Assembly (NCBI RefSeq): GCF_021283305.1 | Contig: NZ_JAJSOK010000001.1 | Span: 124,001 to 188,000, forward strand | Direction: 5' to 3' | Length of the DNA: 64,000 nt | Origin: Pseudonocardia kujensis | Lineage (GTDB): Bacteria; Actinomycetota; Actinomycetes; Mycobacteriales; Pseudonocardiaceae | Shown here: positions 54,444-62,183 of the stretch, piece after piece | Numbering within the stretch: position 1 is the first letter of the stretch | How the letters are laid out: each line of letters begins with the position of its first letter | The notes under the pieces: generated by a model | The model's database searches: none | What the model saw: the letters and a program-made list of their open reading frames with translations, nothing else | What the model was told of the DNA's origin: nothing | Position numbers and translations under genes: made by a program

Positions 54444-54593
54444 ATGACGCATCCACAGGAGCCCGGCGCCGCGCCCGACGAGGCCTCCGTGCCCGAGGAG
54501 CAGGCGGTGAGCACGGGCCCGTTCGACGACGAGACCCTCGCCCGGTTGCTGCACGACCTCGACGTCGCCAACGACTGGCACAGCGGTCCCTGA
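54444..54593 (+). CDS. Small acidic hypothetical protein (49 aa)
   Basis: ATG at 54444 with GAGGGAG 8-9 nt ahead, stop at 54591-54593. The peptide begins MTHPQEPGAAPDEAS, is Glu/Asp-rich, and ends in a probable amphipathic helix FDDETLARLLHDLDVANDW. Third codon positions are strongly G/C, as in real genes here. I do not recognise it. A helix of this type could be a protein-interaction or regulatory peptide. Confidence 0.5.
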   Translation: MTHPQEPGAAPDEASVPEEQAVSTGPFDDETLARLLHDLDVANDWHSGP

Positions 54594-54753
54594 GCGACGC
54601 CCTGGACGGCCCCGCCCGGGGTCGGGCCCCCGACATCCGGTCCACTGCGCACCGCGTCCGTGCGGCGCGGCGCCCGCGGCGAGGTCGGTCGAGGCGTGCG
54701 ACGGCGACTTCCTCCAGCCGGCTCCTGCCCCACGATCGGTCGTGAGCGGTGAC

Positions 54754-54860
54754 GATGCCCGTCGCGAGCGTGCGCGGCGGAACCCGGCTGCACATCCGGG
54801 ACGAGGGCAGCGCCCGACGCTGCTGCTCCCGCCCGGATGGGGGGTCTCGACGTGGTGGTG
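54754..54860 (+). pseudogene. N-terminal scrap of an alpha/beta hydrolase
   Basis: ATG at 54754 gives MPVASVRGGTRLHIRDEGS, a typical hydrolase opening (x-G-T-R-L-H-x-x-D-E-G). It then shifts frame to GQRPTLLLPPGWGVSTWWCR, the strand-turn with the oxyanion hole (normally HGWG). Everything after about 54860 is lost where the convergent PLP-enzyme gene begins. It is recognisable but broken. Confidence 0.45.
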
Positions 54861-54879
54861 CCGGGCCGACGCTGCTCGG

Positions 54880-55959
54880 CTAGAACTCGCCGGTGGCGAG
54901 GAACCGCTCGATCTGCCGGGTGTACGGCGCCAGGTCGAGGTCCTGGGCGGCGACCCACCCGTCGTCGTAGTAGCTGTGCCGGTAGCGCTCGCCGCCGTCG
55001 CAGATCAGGGTCACGACGCTGCCCCGCACACCGTCGGCCAGCATCCGCGCGACGAGGCGGTAGACGCCCCACAGGTTCGTCCCGGTGGAGCCGCCCGCGA
55101 ACCGCCCGGTGCGTTCGTGCAGGTGGCGCACGGCGGCGATGCTGGCGGCGTCGGGCACCGGCAGCATCAGGTCGATCACCCCCGGGACGAAGCTGGGTTC
55201 CATCCGCGGGCGGCCGATCCCCTCGATCCGGCCGGGCAGACCGGTGGCGTAGTCCGCCGCGCCGCTCGCCCAGCCCGGGAGGAAGGCGGAGTTCTCCGGG
55301 TCGACGACGGCGAGCCGGGTCGGCATCCGCCGGTAGCGCAGGTACCGGCCGATCGTCGCCGAGGTCCCGCCGGTGCCCGCGCCGACGACGATCCACTCCG
55401 GCACCGGGTACCGCTCCTGCGCGAGCTGGGCCACGATCGACTCGGCGATGTTGTTGTTGCCGCGCCAGTCCGTCGCCCGTTCGGCGTAGGTGAACTGGTC
55501 GAGGTAGTGGCCGCCGCACTCGGCGGCCAGCCGCTCCGCCTCGGAGTACATCGCCGCCCCGTGCTCGACGGGATGGCACCGGCCGCCGTACCGCTCGATC
55601 AGCGCGATCTTCTCCGGGCTGGTTGAGCGCGGCAGCACCGCGACGAACGGCACCCCGATCAGCTGCGCGAAGTAGGCCTCGGACACCGCGGTGGACCCGG
55701 AGCTGGCCTCGACGACCGTCGTGTGCGGCCCGATCTGCCCGCTGACCAGGGCGTGCAGGAACAGCGAGCGGGCCAGCCGGTGCTTGAGGCTGCCGGTGGG
55801 GTGCACCGACTCGTCCTTGAGGTAGACGTCGATGCCCCAGCCGGCAGGCATCGGCAGGACGTGCAGGTGGGTGTCCGCGGAGCGGTTCGCGTCGGCCTCC
55901 ACGCGGCGGACCGCCTCGTCGACCCACAGCCGGTCCGCGCCCGCCCGCTCCACCACCAC
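54880..55959 (-). CDS. PLP-dependent cysteine synthase-family enzyme (Cds1-like cysteine desulfhydrase)
   Basis: 359 aa fold type II PLP enzyme. [20 protein letters not shown] holds the PLP lysine (Lys59), [20 protein letters not shown] the substrate loop, [20 protein letters not shown] the phosphate-binding loop and [20 protein letters not shown] the C-terminal part. This pattern, especially [19 protein letters not shown], resembles the mycobacterial L-cysteine desulfhydrase Cds1 more than CysK or CysM. It probably releases sulfide and pyruvate from cysteine. It starts in a run of three GTG codons (55951-55959), so the exact start is uncertain by one or two codons. Confidence 0.87.
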   Translation of the reverse strand: MVVERAGADRLWVDEAVRRVEADANRSADTHLHVLPMPAGWGIDVYLKDESVHPTGSLKHRLARSLFLHALVSGQIGPHTTVVEASSGSTAVSEAYFAQLIGVPFVAVLPRSTSPEKIALIERYGGRCHPVEHGAAMYSEAERLAAECGGHYLDQFTYAERATDWRGNNNIAESIVAQLAQERYPVPEWIVVGAGTGGTSATIGRYLRYRRMPTRLAVVDPENSAFLPGWASGAADYATGLPGRIEGIGRPRMEPSFVPGVIDLMLPVPDAASIAAVRHLHERTGRFAGGSTGTNLWGVYRLVARMLADGVRGSVVTLICDGGERYRHSYYDDGWVAAQDLDLAPYTRQIERFLATGEF

Positions 55960-56073
55960 GCCGGTGACCGTAGCCGCGGGCGCCTCCTGGGCTCCGGCGG
56001 GCCGGGAGATGGCGAGCCTCGGAGTCGCCGACGAGCCGGACCCCGCGGTCGTGCGGGCTCCCGCCGAGAACCC

Positions 56074-56388
56074 TCAGTGCAGGAACTTGAGCCCGACCAC
56101 CCCGGCCACGATCGCGAGGAGGCACAGCAGCCGGGCCGCGGTCGTCGGCTCGCCGAGAGCGACCATGCCGTAGAGCGCGGTGCCGACCGCGCCGATGCCG
56201 ACCCAGGTCGCGTACCCCGTGCCGACCGGGATGGACCGGAGCGCGTACGCGAGGCCGGTCATGCTCAGGACGAGCGCCACGAGGAACGTGACGGAGGGCA
56301 GGAGGGCCGTGAACCCGCGGCTGCGGGCCAGCGCCGCGGCCCAGACGGTCTCCAGGACACCCGAGACGACGAGGACGACCCACGCCAT
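56074..56388 (-). CDS. SMR-family exporter, SugE/Gdx type
   Basis: 104 aa with four membrane helices. Glu13 in VLETVWAAALARSRGF is the essential proton/substrate carboxylate, and ATWVGIGAVGTALYGMVALG with EPTTAARLLCL is the SugE/Gdx signature rather than the EmrE pattern. Gdx members export guanidinium in exchange for protons. GGAGG precedes the ATG at 56388. I looked for a guanidine riboswitch in the 180 nt upstream and did not find one. Confidence 0.9.
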   Translation of the reverse strand: MAWVVLVVSGVLETVWAAALARSRGFTALLPSVTFLVALVLSMTGLAYALRSIPVGTGYATWVGIGAVGTALYGMVALGEPTTAARLLCLLAIVAGVVGLKFLH

Positions 56389-56570
56389 GACACACCTCCG
56401 GCAGGCGTCGTCTTGTCGTGCCGGGTACGACGCGCTCGTCCGGGGAGTCCGCGGGAGGCGGGTCCGCGGTCGACGGTAGCAACGTCGTCGCCCCTCGCGC
56501 GGCGGTGGTGACCGGTCCGACCGGCACCGAACGCCGCGGGAGGGGCGGCGAACCGGGCTGGCACCACGGG

Positions 56571-56760
56571 ATGTTCTCCGCGGCCGCCTCCTCGTTCGAC
56601 GAGTGGAGCGCGATCGCCGAGACCAGCTTCGTCCCGCTCCGGGTCCGGCCGCCCGCGCGGCGGCCGCGGCGTTCCGCGGCGAGATCGTCGGGCGCGGCCT
56701 CGACCCCCGCGTCGGCCTTTCCCGGAGCGCCGCCGCTCGCCGCGTCGCCGGTCTGCCGTG
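56571..56760 (+). pseudogene. N-terminal remnant of an AraC-type regulator
   Basis: MFSAAASSFDEWSAIAETSF followed by VPLRVRPP resembles the start of AraC-binding-like regulators (F-D-E-W-x-x-x-x-x-x-x-F-V-P-L). After a frameshift near 56660 it continues FRGEIVGRGLDPRVGLSRSA. The DNA-binding C-terminal half is missing, and similarity ends about where the oppositely oriented SCO remnant also ends. Confidence 0.45.
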
Positions 56761-56761
56761 C

Positions 56762-57055
56762 GGTGCCGGTGAGGCCGGTGAACCGGGGGTGCGTGGCACC
56801 GAGGAAGGGCTTCACGTGTTCCGGGGTGTCGTGGGCGGGATCGACGGTGACGTACAGCGGCGCCACGGTCGCGGCGTCCGGACCCAGCCGGTCCAGCACG
56901 TCGTCGAGCTTGGCCAGGGCGCGGGGACAGACCACCCGGCACGAGGTGAACCCGAACCGGACCAGCTGCCAGCGGCCTCGGTAGGTCCGCTCGGTGACGG
57001 GTGTGCCGTGGTGGTCGACCAGCGAGTACGTGGCCCGCAGCGGCGGGACGGTCAC
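56762..57055 (-). pseudogene. SCO1/SenC-family protein, C-terminally truncated
   Basis: GTG at 57055 gives about 95 residues of SCO/thioredoxin-fold protein. WQLVRFGFTSCRVVCPRALA holds the C-x3-C copper motif, and LYVTVDPAHDTPEHVKPFLG and HPRFTGLTGT are SCO-typical. The normal continuation with the copper-binding His (D-H-[ST]) is absent, and the frame runs on into unrelated low-complexity sequence. There is no signal or membrane anchor. The start overlaps the stop of the linalool-dehydratase-like gene by 4 nt, so the two were co-translated. Confidence 0.6.
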
Positions 57056-58515
57056 GGCGCGGCCACCAGGTCGACGGCCGGTCCGTCCGGGACGTCGATC
57101 AGGAACACGCGCGCGGGGTGATCTCCGCGCCGCCCAGGCGCAGCCGGGTGCCGGCCGGGAGGCCGGCCAGGGTCACGGTGCCATCACCGGGAACGGTGCG
57201 GTCGCGGCGCAGCCGGGCGTGCAGCACTCCGTCGACGACCTCGGCCCGGCTGACCTCGACGTCGCGGTCGACCGCCGTCAGCCGCGATGCCTCGTGGTGG
57301 CCGGCCGGCCACGGCTGCTGGTAGATCCTGCGCAGCCCGTCGGGGACGTTGAGCCGGGCGTGGCCGAGCAGGACGTTGCCGGACATGGGTTCGATCTCGG
57401 TGCGGCGCCCGGTCGGGGTCGGCCGGGGTGTCGTTGCGCGGGTAGTGGAGGTCGCCGTCGCGCCAGGTGGGGTTCATGAAGCGGTCGGCGTGGGCGAGCA
57501 GGCCGTCGAGGGTGTCCCGGTCGCACATCTCGGAGGCCCAGGCGGCGACCCAGCCGAAGTCGCAGGTGTCGGACACGATCTCCTGGCCCCTGACGTGCCG
57601 CGCGGGAGCCGACGGCACGGACAGCGTGCCGTCCGGGCCCGGTTCGAGGAAGTCGGCGACCTGCCGGCGGTAGTGCCGGTGCACGAAGTCGTGGTTCCAG
57701 GTGTTCATCAGCGCCCCGCACCAGGCGTCGACCCAGGGGGAGGGGCGCTCGTCGGGCCGCACCTCCCGGGTGTCCTCGGAGATCATCATGGCGTAGTGGC
57801 CGTCGGCGTCGAGACGCCCGAAATCGGCCCACGCCTTCTCGTAGCCGGCCACGACGTCGTCGGCGCGGGTGCCGCCGGTGATCTGGTCGTGCAGCCCGGA
57901 AGCCGAGGATGGCGGGCTGGTTGCAGATCTGGAACACACAGTTCGGCTCGCAGGCGACGCCGAGGTAGCCGGACTCGACCATGAGCCAGTAGAGGTGCTC
58001 GGTGAGCGAGTCCCGGTCGTAGGCGAACCGCTTCTCGGGCCCGCCCCAGAAGAACGACCAGTGGCGGAAGGTCAGCGAGCCGGGCTCGGCGTACCGGTCG
58101 GTGCCGAAGAGCTGGTCGTGCAGCGCGGCACAGGACTGCACGTAGGCGGAGTACATGATGTTGTCGCGGGCGACCGGGTCCCACTCCTCACCGAGCCGGT
58201 CCGACAGATGGGCGTTGAACACCGAACCGCCGCGGGAGACATCGCGCCAGTACAGCCAGACCTCGGGCATGAGCAGCTTCTCGATCAGCCGGCGAATCGT
58301 GGGGGCGAACAGTCCGGGCGCGGCCGGCAGCCGGTGCCGTCGGCCAGGGCGAGGCCGTAGACCATGTACGCGAGCTGGAAGCGGTAGCCGCCGAAGTCGT
58401 CCTGGCCCACACCCTTGCCGTGCATCAGCGACCAGTCGTTGGGCAGCTGGCGGGACAGGTTGTCCCAGTGCCGCAGGTGGCCGAGCTGCTCACGGGTCAG
58501 CACCCCGTCGGACAT
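57052..58515 (-). pseudogene. Linalool dehydratase/isomerase-like protein, four frameshifts
   Basis: ATG at 58515 (GGAGGGAGG ahead) begins LTREQLGHLRHWDNLSRQLP. Successive frames then give IRRLIEKLLMPEVWLYWRDV and GSLTFRHWSFFWGGPEKRF, ACEPNCVFQICNQPAILGF (the two active-site cysteines of the family), LHDQITGGTRADDVVAGYEK to TCDFGWVAAWASEMCDRDTL, MSGNVLLGHARLNVPDGLRR, and VFLIDVPDGPAVDL to the stop. Shifts lie near 58335, 57895, 57410 and 57105. The whole domain (about 485 residues) is recognisable, which suggests recent inactivation or uncorrected indels. Castellaniella LDI is exported, but this copy has no signal peptide. Active members interconvert linalool, myrcene and geraniol-type alcohols. 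Confidence 0.8.
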
Positions 58516-58689
58516 CGTCGTCCTCCCTCCGGCGACCGCCCGCACCGCAGGTCGCCGTCCCGGACGCCAGCGCTCCGCGGGCCGCCGCTCCGGCGATCCG
58601 GGAACCGGCCGGCGTCGTTCCCGGAACCGCGATGAGACGGGGCCGGCGCCGGAGTCCTCCCTGCGAGGACCCGGACCAGGAGGCACGCC

Positions 58690-58878
58690 ATGTTCACCAC
58701 CACGCTCTGCCGCAGCTGCACCGCGATCGTGACCGTTCCCGCGGCCGCGCTCACCGCCCGGCCGTGCCGTTGCCGCGGCTGCGGAGCCGTCGTGACGCAC
58801 GAACCGTGGGAACCCGAACCGACGGCGCAGGTGCTGGCCTTCCCCGCGCGGGAGATGCGGCCGGCCCGTGCCGCGTGA
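58690..58878 (+). CDS. Small zinc-ribbon-like hypothetical protein (62 aa)
   Basis: ATG at 58690 with AGGAGG 6 nt ahead. MFTTTLCRSCTAIVTVPAAA holds a CxxC pair and ARPCRCRGCGAVVTHEPWEP a C-x-C-x2-C cluster, so a zinc- or metal-binding knuckle is plausible. The tail (AQVLAFPAREMRPARAA) is unremarkable. The family is not recognised. It is the only convincing gene between the linalool-dehydratase-like pseudogene and the repeats. Confidence 0.65.
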   Translation: MFTTTLCRSCTAIVTVPAAALTARPCRCRGCGAVVTHEPWEPEPTAQVLAFPAREMRPARAA

Positions 58879-59472
58879 CCCGCCGACGCCCGGGGCGCGG
58901 GGCGCCCTCGACGGGCCGGAGCGGGCTTGCCGCCGGGCCAAGTCCGTTGGCGGGGACCGTTCCGCGGTCGCGTGTTTGGACGCGTGCAGTCGTGGCACCC
59001 GGCCGCTGCCGGACACAGCGAAAGTCCTCGTCGGGGCGGTGGCGTGTCTGGGCGCCGGGGACCATCGGTTCATCGACCGTGGGGCACACCCCCGGTGCGG
59101 GAGTCCCGCGGCCGTCAGCCGGGCTCGGTCGTCGCCGCGGGGCTCCACATCTCGACTCGCGCGGCGAGCGCGAGAACAGGTGGAACGCCTCGCGAGGAGC
59201 GGGGCAGGAAGACCTGTCGGAGGGGGCGCGGCGACGTCGGGGAAGCGCGTCTCCTCCATCAGGCAGGAGGCGTCCGGACACCCCCCACACCACCGGACGC
59301 CTCGCCCCGGGGGGCGCACGCCGACGATCCTCCAGCCGGGGCGTGCGCTCCCCTCCGGGACCGGAGGGTCGGGGTCCGGAGGGTCGGGTAGACCTGTGCC
59401 GTCACCCCCTCGCGGCCGTCCGGCCGGTTCCTGTCGCGGTGCTGCTCCGCGTTGCCGGGCTTTCTCGCGCCA
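58879..59472. other. Noncoding stretch without recognisable gene
   Basis: Open frames here on both strands have no similarity I can recognise and no ribosome-binding sites. Base composition stays very G+C-rich. From 59473 the first hairpin-repeat copy begins. Confidence 0.5.
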
Positions 59473-59655
59473 TGATCACGTGTCTCGGATCCGCAGAGTC
59501 GGTTTTCGACCTTTTCCGTCCAGAGCCGGTGATCAGGGCCAGGCACCGCGGCAAGATCGCTAGCCATGGACCGGTGGGGTCGATTTCGGGCACTTCCCGT
59601 CCACGTTCGGCGATCTTCTTCGGCGGTGGTTCCTGAGCGGCGATCAGCGGGAGCA
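59473..59655. repeat. Two copies of a dispersed hairpin element
   Basis: Two degenerate copies (about 59473-59536 and 59552-59655) share the order GATCA, GTCGGTTTTCGAC or GTCGATTTCGGGC hairpin core, CCGTCCA, then GATCA. They resemble the four to five better copies at 60173-60617. The core pairs GTCG with CGAC and the outer GGAC with GTCC. Confidence 0.65.
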
Positions 59656-59683
59656 GCCGTGGGGGCCGCCGGCATTCCGCTGG

Positions 59684-60174
59684 GCCGGGCAGCCGGGAGG
59701 GGCACCGGGCAGTCGGGAGGGGCTGCGGGCAGTCGGGAGGGGCTGCGGGCTGCTGGGAGGGGCTGCGGGCTGGGAGGGGCTGCGGGCTGCTGGGAGGGGC
59801 TGCGGGCTGGGAGGGGCTGCGGGCAGCTGGGTGGAGCGCCGGGCAGCTGGGTGGAGCTCCGGGTAGCCGGGAGGGCACCGGGTAGCCGGGTGGGGCGCCG
59901 GGCAGCTGGGTGGAGCGCCGCGCAGCCGGGAGGGGCGCCGCGCAGCCGGGAGGGGCACCGGGTAGCCGGGTGGAGCGCCGCGCAGCCGGGTGGAGCACCG
60001 GGCAGCCGGGTGGAGCGCCGCGCAGCCGGTAGGGGCACCGGGCAGCCGGGTGGAGCGCCGCGCAGCCGGTAGGGGCACCGGGCAGCCGGGTGGAGCGCAG
60101 CGCAGCCGGGTGGGGCGCCGGGCAGCCGGGTGGAGCACCGCGCAGCCGGGTGGGGCGCCGCGCAGCCGGGAGGG
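59684..60174. repeat. 20-nt tandem repeat array, about 24 copies
   Basis: Units follow the consensus CGSGCAGCCGGGWGGRGCRC with a strict 20-nt period from about 59821 to 60174. From 59684 to 59820 units of 20 and 15 nt alternate (GGGAGGGGCTGCGGG). Some neighbouring units form 40-nt higher-order pairs repeated exactly. There are no spacers, so it is not CRISPR. A period not divisible by three argues against a coding repeat, although several frames are open because of the G+C content. Confidence 0.9.
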
Positions 60175-60617
60175 TCACTCGTCGTGGACGGGGGAGTCGG
60201 TTCTCGACCTTCGACGTCCGCAATTGCTGATCACGGACCAAGCCGGCGGCAAGATCACTCATGGTGGGCGGGAAGGGTCGGTCTCCGACGTTCCGTGTCC
60301 CCAATTGCTGATCACTGACCGAGCCCGGCAGCAAGATCACTCGTCCTGGACGGCCGCGGTCGATTTCCGACGCTCGCCGTCTCGGCCGGCGATCAGGAGC
60401 GATGCCGGCAGGGGTCGGATCGGGCGGCGTCGACGCCGCCGAGGGCACCGGTGATGATCGGCGCGATCACTCGTCGTGGACGAGGAGAGTCGGTTTCCAC
60501 CCTCCCGTTTCCACGGTCGCTGATCACGGTCCAAGCCGGCGCTGCAAGATCTCTAGTTGTGGAGCGGCGCGGTCGGTTTTCGACTCTCCCTGTCCATATC
60601 AGATGATCATGGCCCGG
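60173..60617. repeat. Five degenerate copies of an approximately 80-nt hairpin element
   Basis: Copies begin near 60173, 60254, 60329, 60463 and 60548. Shared parts are GATCACTCGTCGTGGACG, a GAGTCGGTTTTCGACTCT-type hairpin, GTGTCCA, then TTGCTGATCACGG and AAGCCGGC. Each has an imperfect palindrome (GTGGAC...GTCCAC outside, GTCG...CGAC inside) bracketed by GATCA. More diverged copies lie at 59473 and near 63880. It looks like a REP- or MITE-like family. Confidence 0.75.
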
Positions 60618-60668
60618 GATGCCCCGGCGCCGCGTGTGGTCTCGGCCGCCTCGGAGCGGCGGCTCACC

Positions 60669-61021
60669 ACGCAGGGCTTCCGCCGGGCGCCACCCGCCGC
60701 GCAGGCCTTCGCCGGGGGCCGCGCGCCGCCCAGGGCTTTCGCCGGGCGGGTTGCGCCGCGCAGGGTTTTCGCCGGGTGCCACCCGCCGCGCAGGCCTTCG
60801 CCGGGGGCCGCGCGCCGCCCAGGGCTTTCGCCGGGCGGGTTGCGCTGTGCAGGCCTTCCGCCGGGTGCCGCGTGCCGCCCAGGGCTTTCGCCGGGGGGCG
60901 CCGCGCAGGGTTTTCGCCGGGCGGGTTGCGCCGCGCAGGGTTTTCGCCGGGCGCGTTGCGCTGTGCAGGGCTTCCGCCGGGTGCCACGCGCCGCACAGGG
61001 CTTCCGCCGGGGGTGGCGGCC
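60669..61021. repeat. 30-nt tandem repeat array, about 12 copies
   Basis: Units follow CGCAGGGYTTTCGCCGGGCG plus a variable 10-nt tail such as GGTTGCGCCG. Most are 29-30 nt long. Variants alternate (CAGGCCTTC, CAGGGTTTTC, CAGGGCTTCC), and one pair of three-unit blocks is repeated exactly, which suggests unequal crossing-over. It follows directly on the hairpin-element block. Confidence 0.88.
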
Positions 61022-61165
61022 GCGCGTCGGGCCGAACCGTCAGCCGACGAGGCGGGCGACCAACCGGCGCTGCAGGTCGAGGGCGGGGCGCGGGGCACCG
61101 GGGCAGGCGGTCCGGGTCCGGGCCTGGGCCCGGTCACGGCGCCGGTCGTCGCGGCGGTCCTGCGG

Positions 61166-61210
61166 GGTGGCAAGGGTGGCCAGGGTGGCAAGGGTGGCAA
61201 GGGTGGCGGT
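61166..61210. repeat. 9-nt tandem repeat, about five copies
   Basis: GGTGGCAAG or GGTGGCCAG is repeated about five times without interruption. It ends 120 nt before the stop of the convergent beta-helix gene at 61332. It is short and purine-rich on the plus strand. No function is apparent. Confidence 0.8.
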
Positions 61211-61331
61211 CATCGGGTCCTCCTCGTATCGCTGCTACGGAGAACCCTGCTCCGGATCGCGGCCCCACACCGTCGTCCCGTCGGCCGGTTTGCCGGGGGA
61301 ACGCGGTGTCGGGCGATCGGGGGGCGGCCGT

Positions 61332-62078
61332 CTACAGGAACCGCCGGTCCACCGTGACCGTGCCCGACGCGGATCCGTGCACGTGCCCGCCGCTCGTCTC
61401 CTCCGGTGCGGGGGCGAGCAGGTCCCGCTGGCTCGGCAGCAGGACGACGTCCCGGTTGTGCAGGGCCAGAGCCCGGGCGTAGCGCCGGGCGATGTCCTGC
61501 ATCGGGGTGTCGGTGCCGCCGACCCCGAAGACGGTGCCGGCGTAGTCCAATGGGCCCATGAGCTCCCGTATCCGGTCCCGGTCCGAGGGCGGCACCAGCT
61601 CGGCGGGGTCGCCGCCGGCGAACCAGCCCATCGGCACGGCCGTGCCCGCGGGGACGACCGTGTTGACGTGCACCACGGCGTGGAAGTCGAGCTCCGCGCC
61701 CACCCCGATGCGGGCGCCGTTGAACACGACCGCGCCGGTCGCGATCCGGGTGTCGCCCTCGACGACGCAGCCGGTCAGCGACGCGTGCGGACCGACGAGC
61801 ACGTGGTCGCCGAGCCGTGTGGGGTGCCGGGCCACCCCGCGCACCACCGCGTTCTCCATGATCACGCAGTGAGCGCCGATCTCGACCGGTCCGCCCTCCG
61901 CGGTGACCACGGCCCCGAAGAGGACGCGGCTGTGGGGACCGATCGTCACGTCCCCGCACAGCACGGCGTTGGGGGCGATGTAGGCGGACTGTGCCACCCG
62001 CGGGCTCTGCAGCCGATGCCGGACGAACACCGCGTGCCGGCCGACCGGACGGGGCGGTGGCTGGTACTCCTCAACCAT
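61332..62078 (-). CDS. Left-handed beta-helix protein, gamma-carbonic-anhydrase-like
   Basis: 248 aa. Hexapeptide repeats run from VAQSAYIAPNAVLCGDVTIG through VLFGAVVTAEGGPVEIGAHC and VIMENAVVRG to DHVLVGPHASLTGCVVEGDT. His70 matches the first zinc ligand. The usual G-H-x4-H-G-C pair reads GPHASLTGC, so one histidine is replaced by Thr, and a classical zinc site is questionable. The C-terminal 80 residues are extra helical sequence. It may be a PaaY/CaiE-like or acyltransferase-like trimer rather than a true carbonic anhydrase. The ATG is at 62078. Confidence 0.82.
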   Translation of the reverse strand: MVEEYQPPPRPVGRHAVFVRHRLQSPRVAQSAYIAPNAVLCGDVTIGPHSRVLFGAVVTAEGGPVEIGAHCVIMENAVVRGVARHPTRLGDHVLVGPHASLTGCVVEGDTRIATGAVVFNGARIGVGAELDFHAVVHVNTVVPAGTAVPMGWFAGGDPAELVPPSDRDRIRELMGPLDYAGTVFGVGGTDTPMQDIARRYARALALHNRDVVLLPSQRDLLAPAPEETSGGHVHGSASGTVTVDRRFL

Positions 62079-62183
62079 GGTGGCCTCCCACGAACGCGAC
62101 CGTGCGGGACCGGGATTGTCCTCGGGCCCGGTCCACGCGACAAGGTCCGCGAGGCCCCTGGCCCCGCGGATCCGTGTCCGTGG

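Noticed and set aside
56389-56570. Guanidine riboswitch upstream of the SugE/Gdx-type exporter
   Set aside because: Two ACGA motifs occur, but they are not in the loops of stable hairpins as needed for a guanidine-II element, and no ykkC-I or guanidine-III core was found.
54299-57055. A 918-codon open frame on the minus strand
   Set aside because: It runs through the Cds1-like and SugE genes in a different frame. Only its first 95 codons (SCO fragment) show similarity, and the rest is a shadow caused by high G+C.
59684-61021. Tandem arrays considered as CRISPR
   Set aside because: Repeats are contiguous without unique spacers, units are not palindromic in the CRISPR manner, and no cas genes are present.
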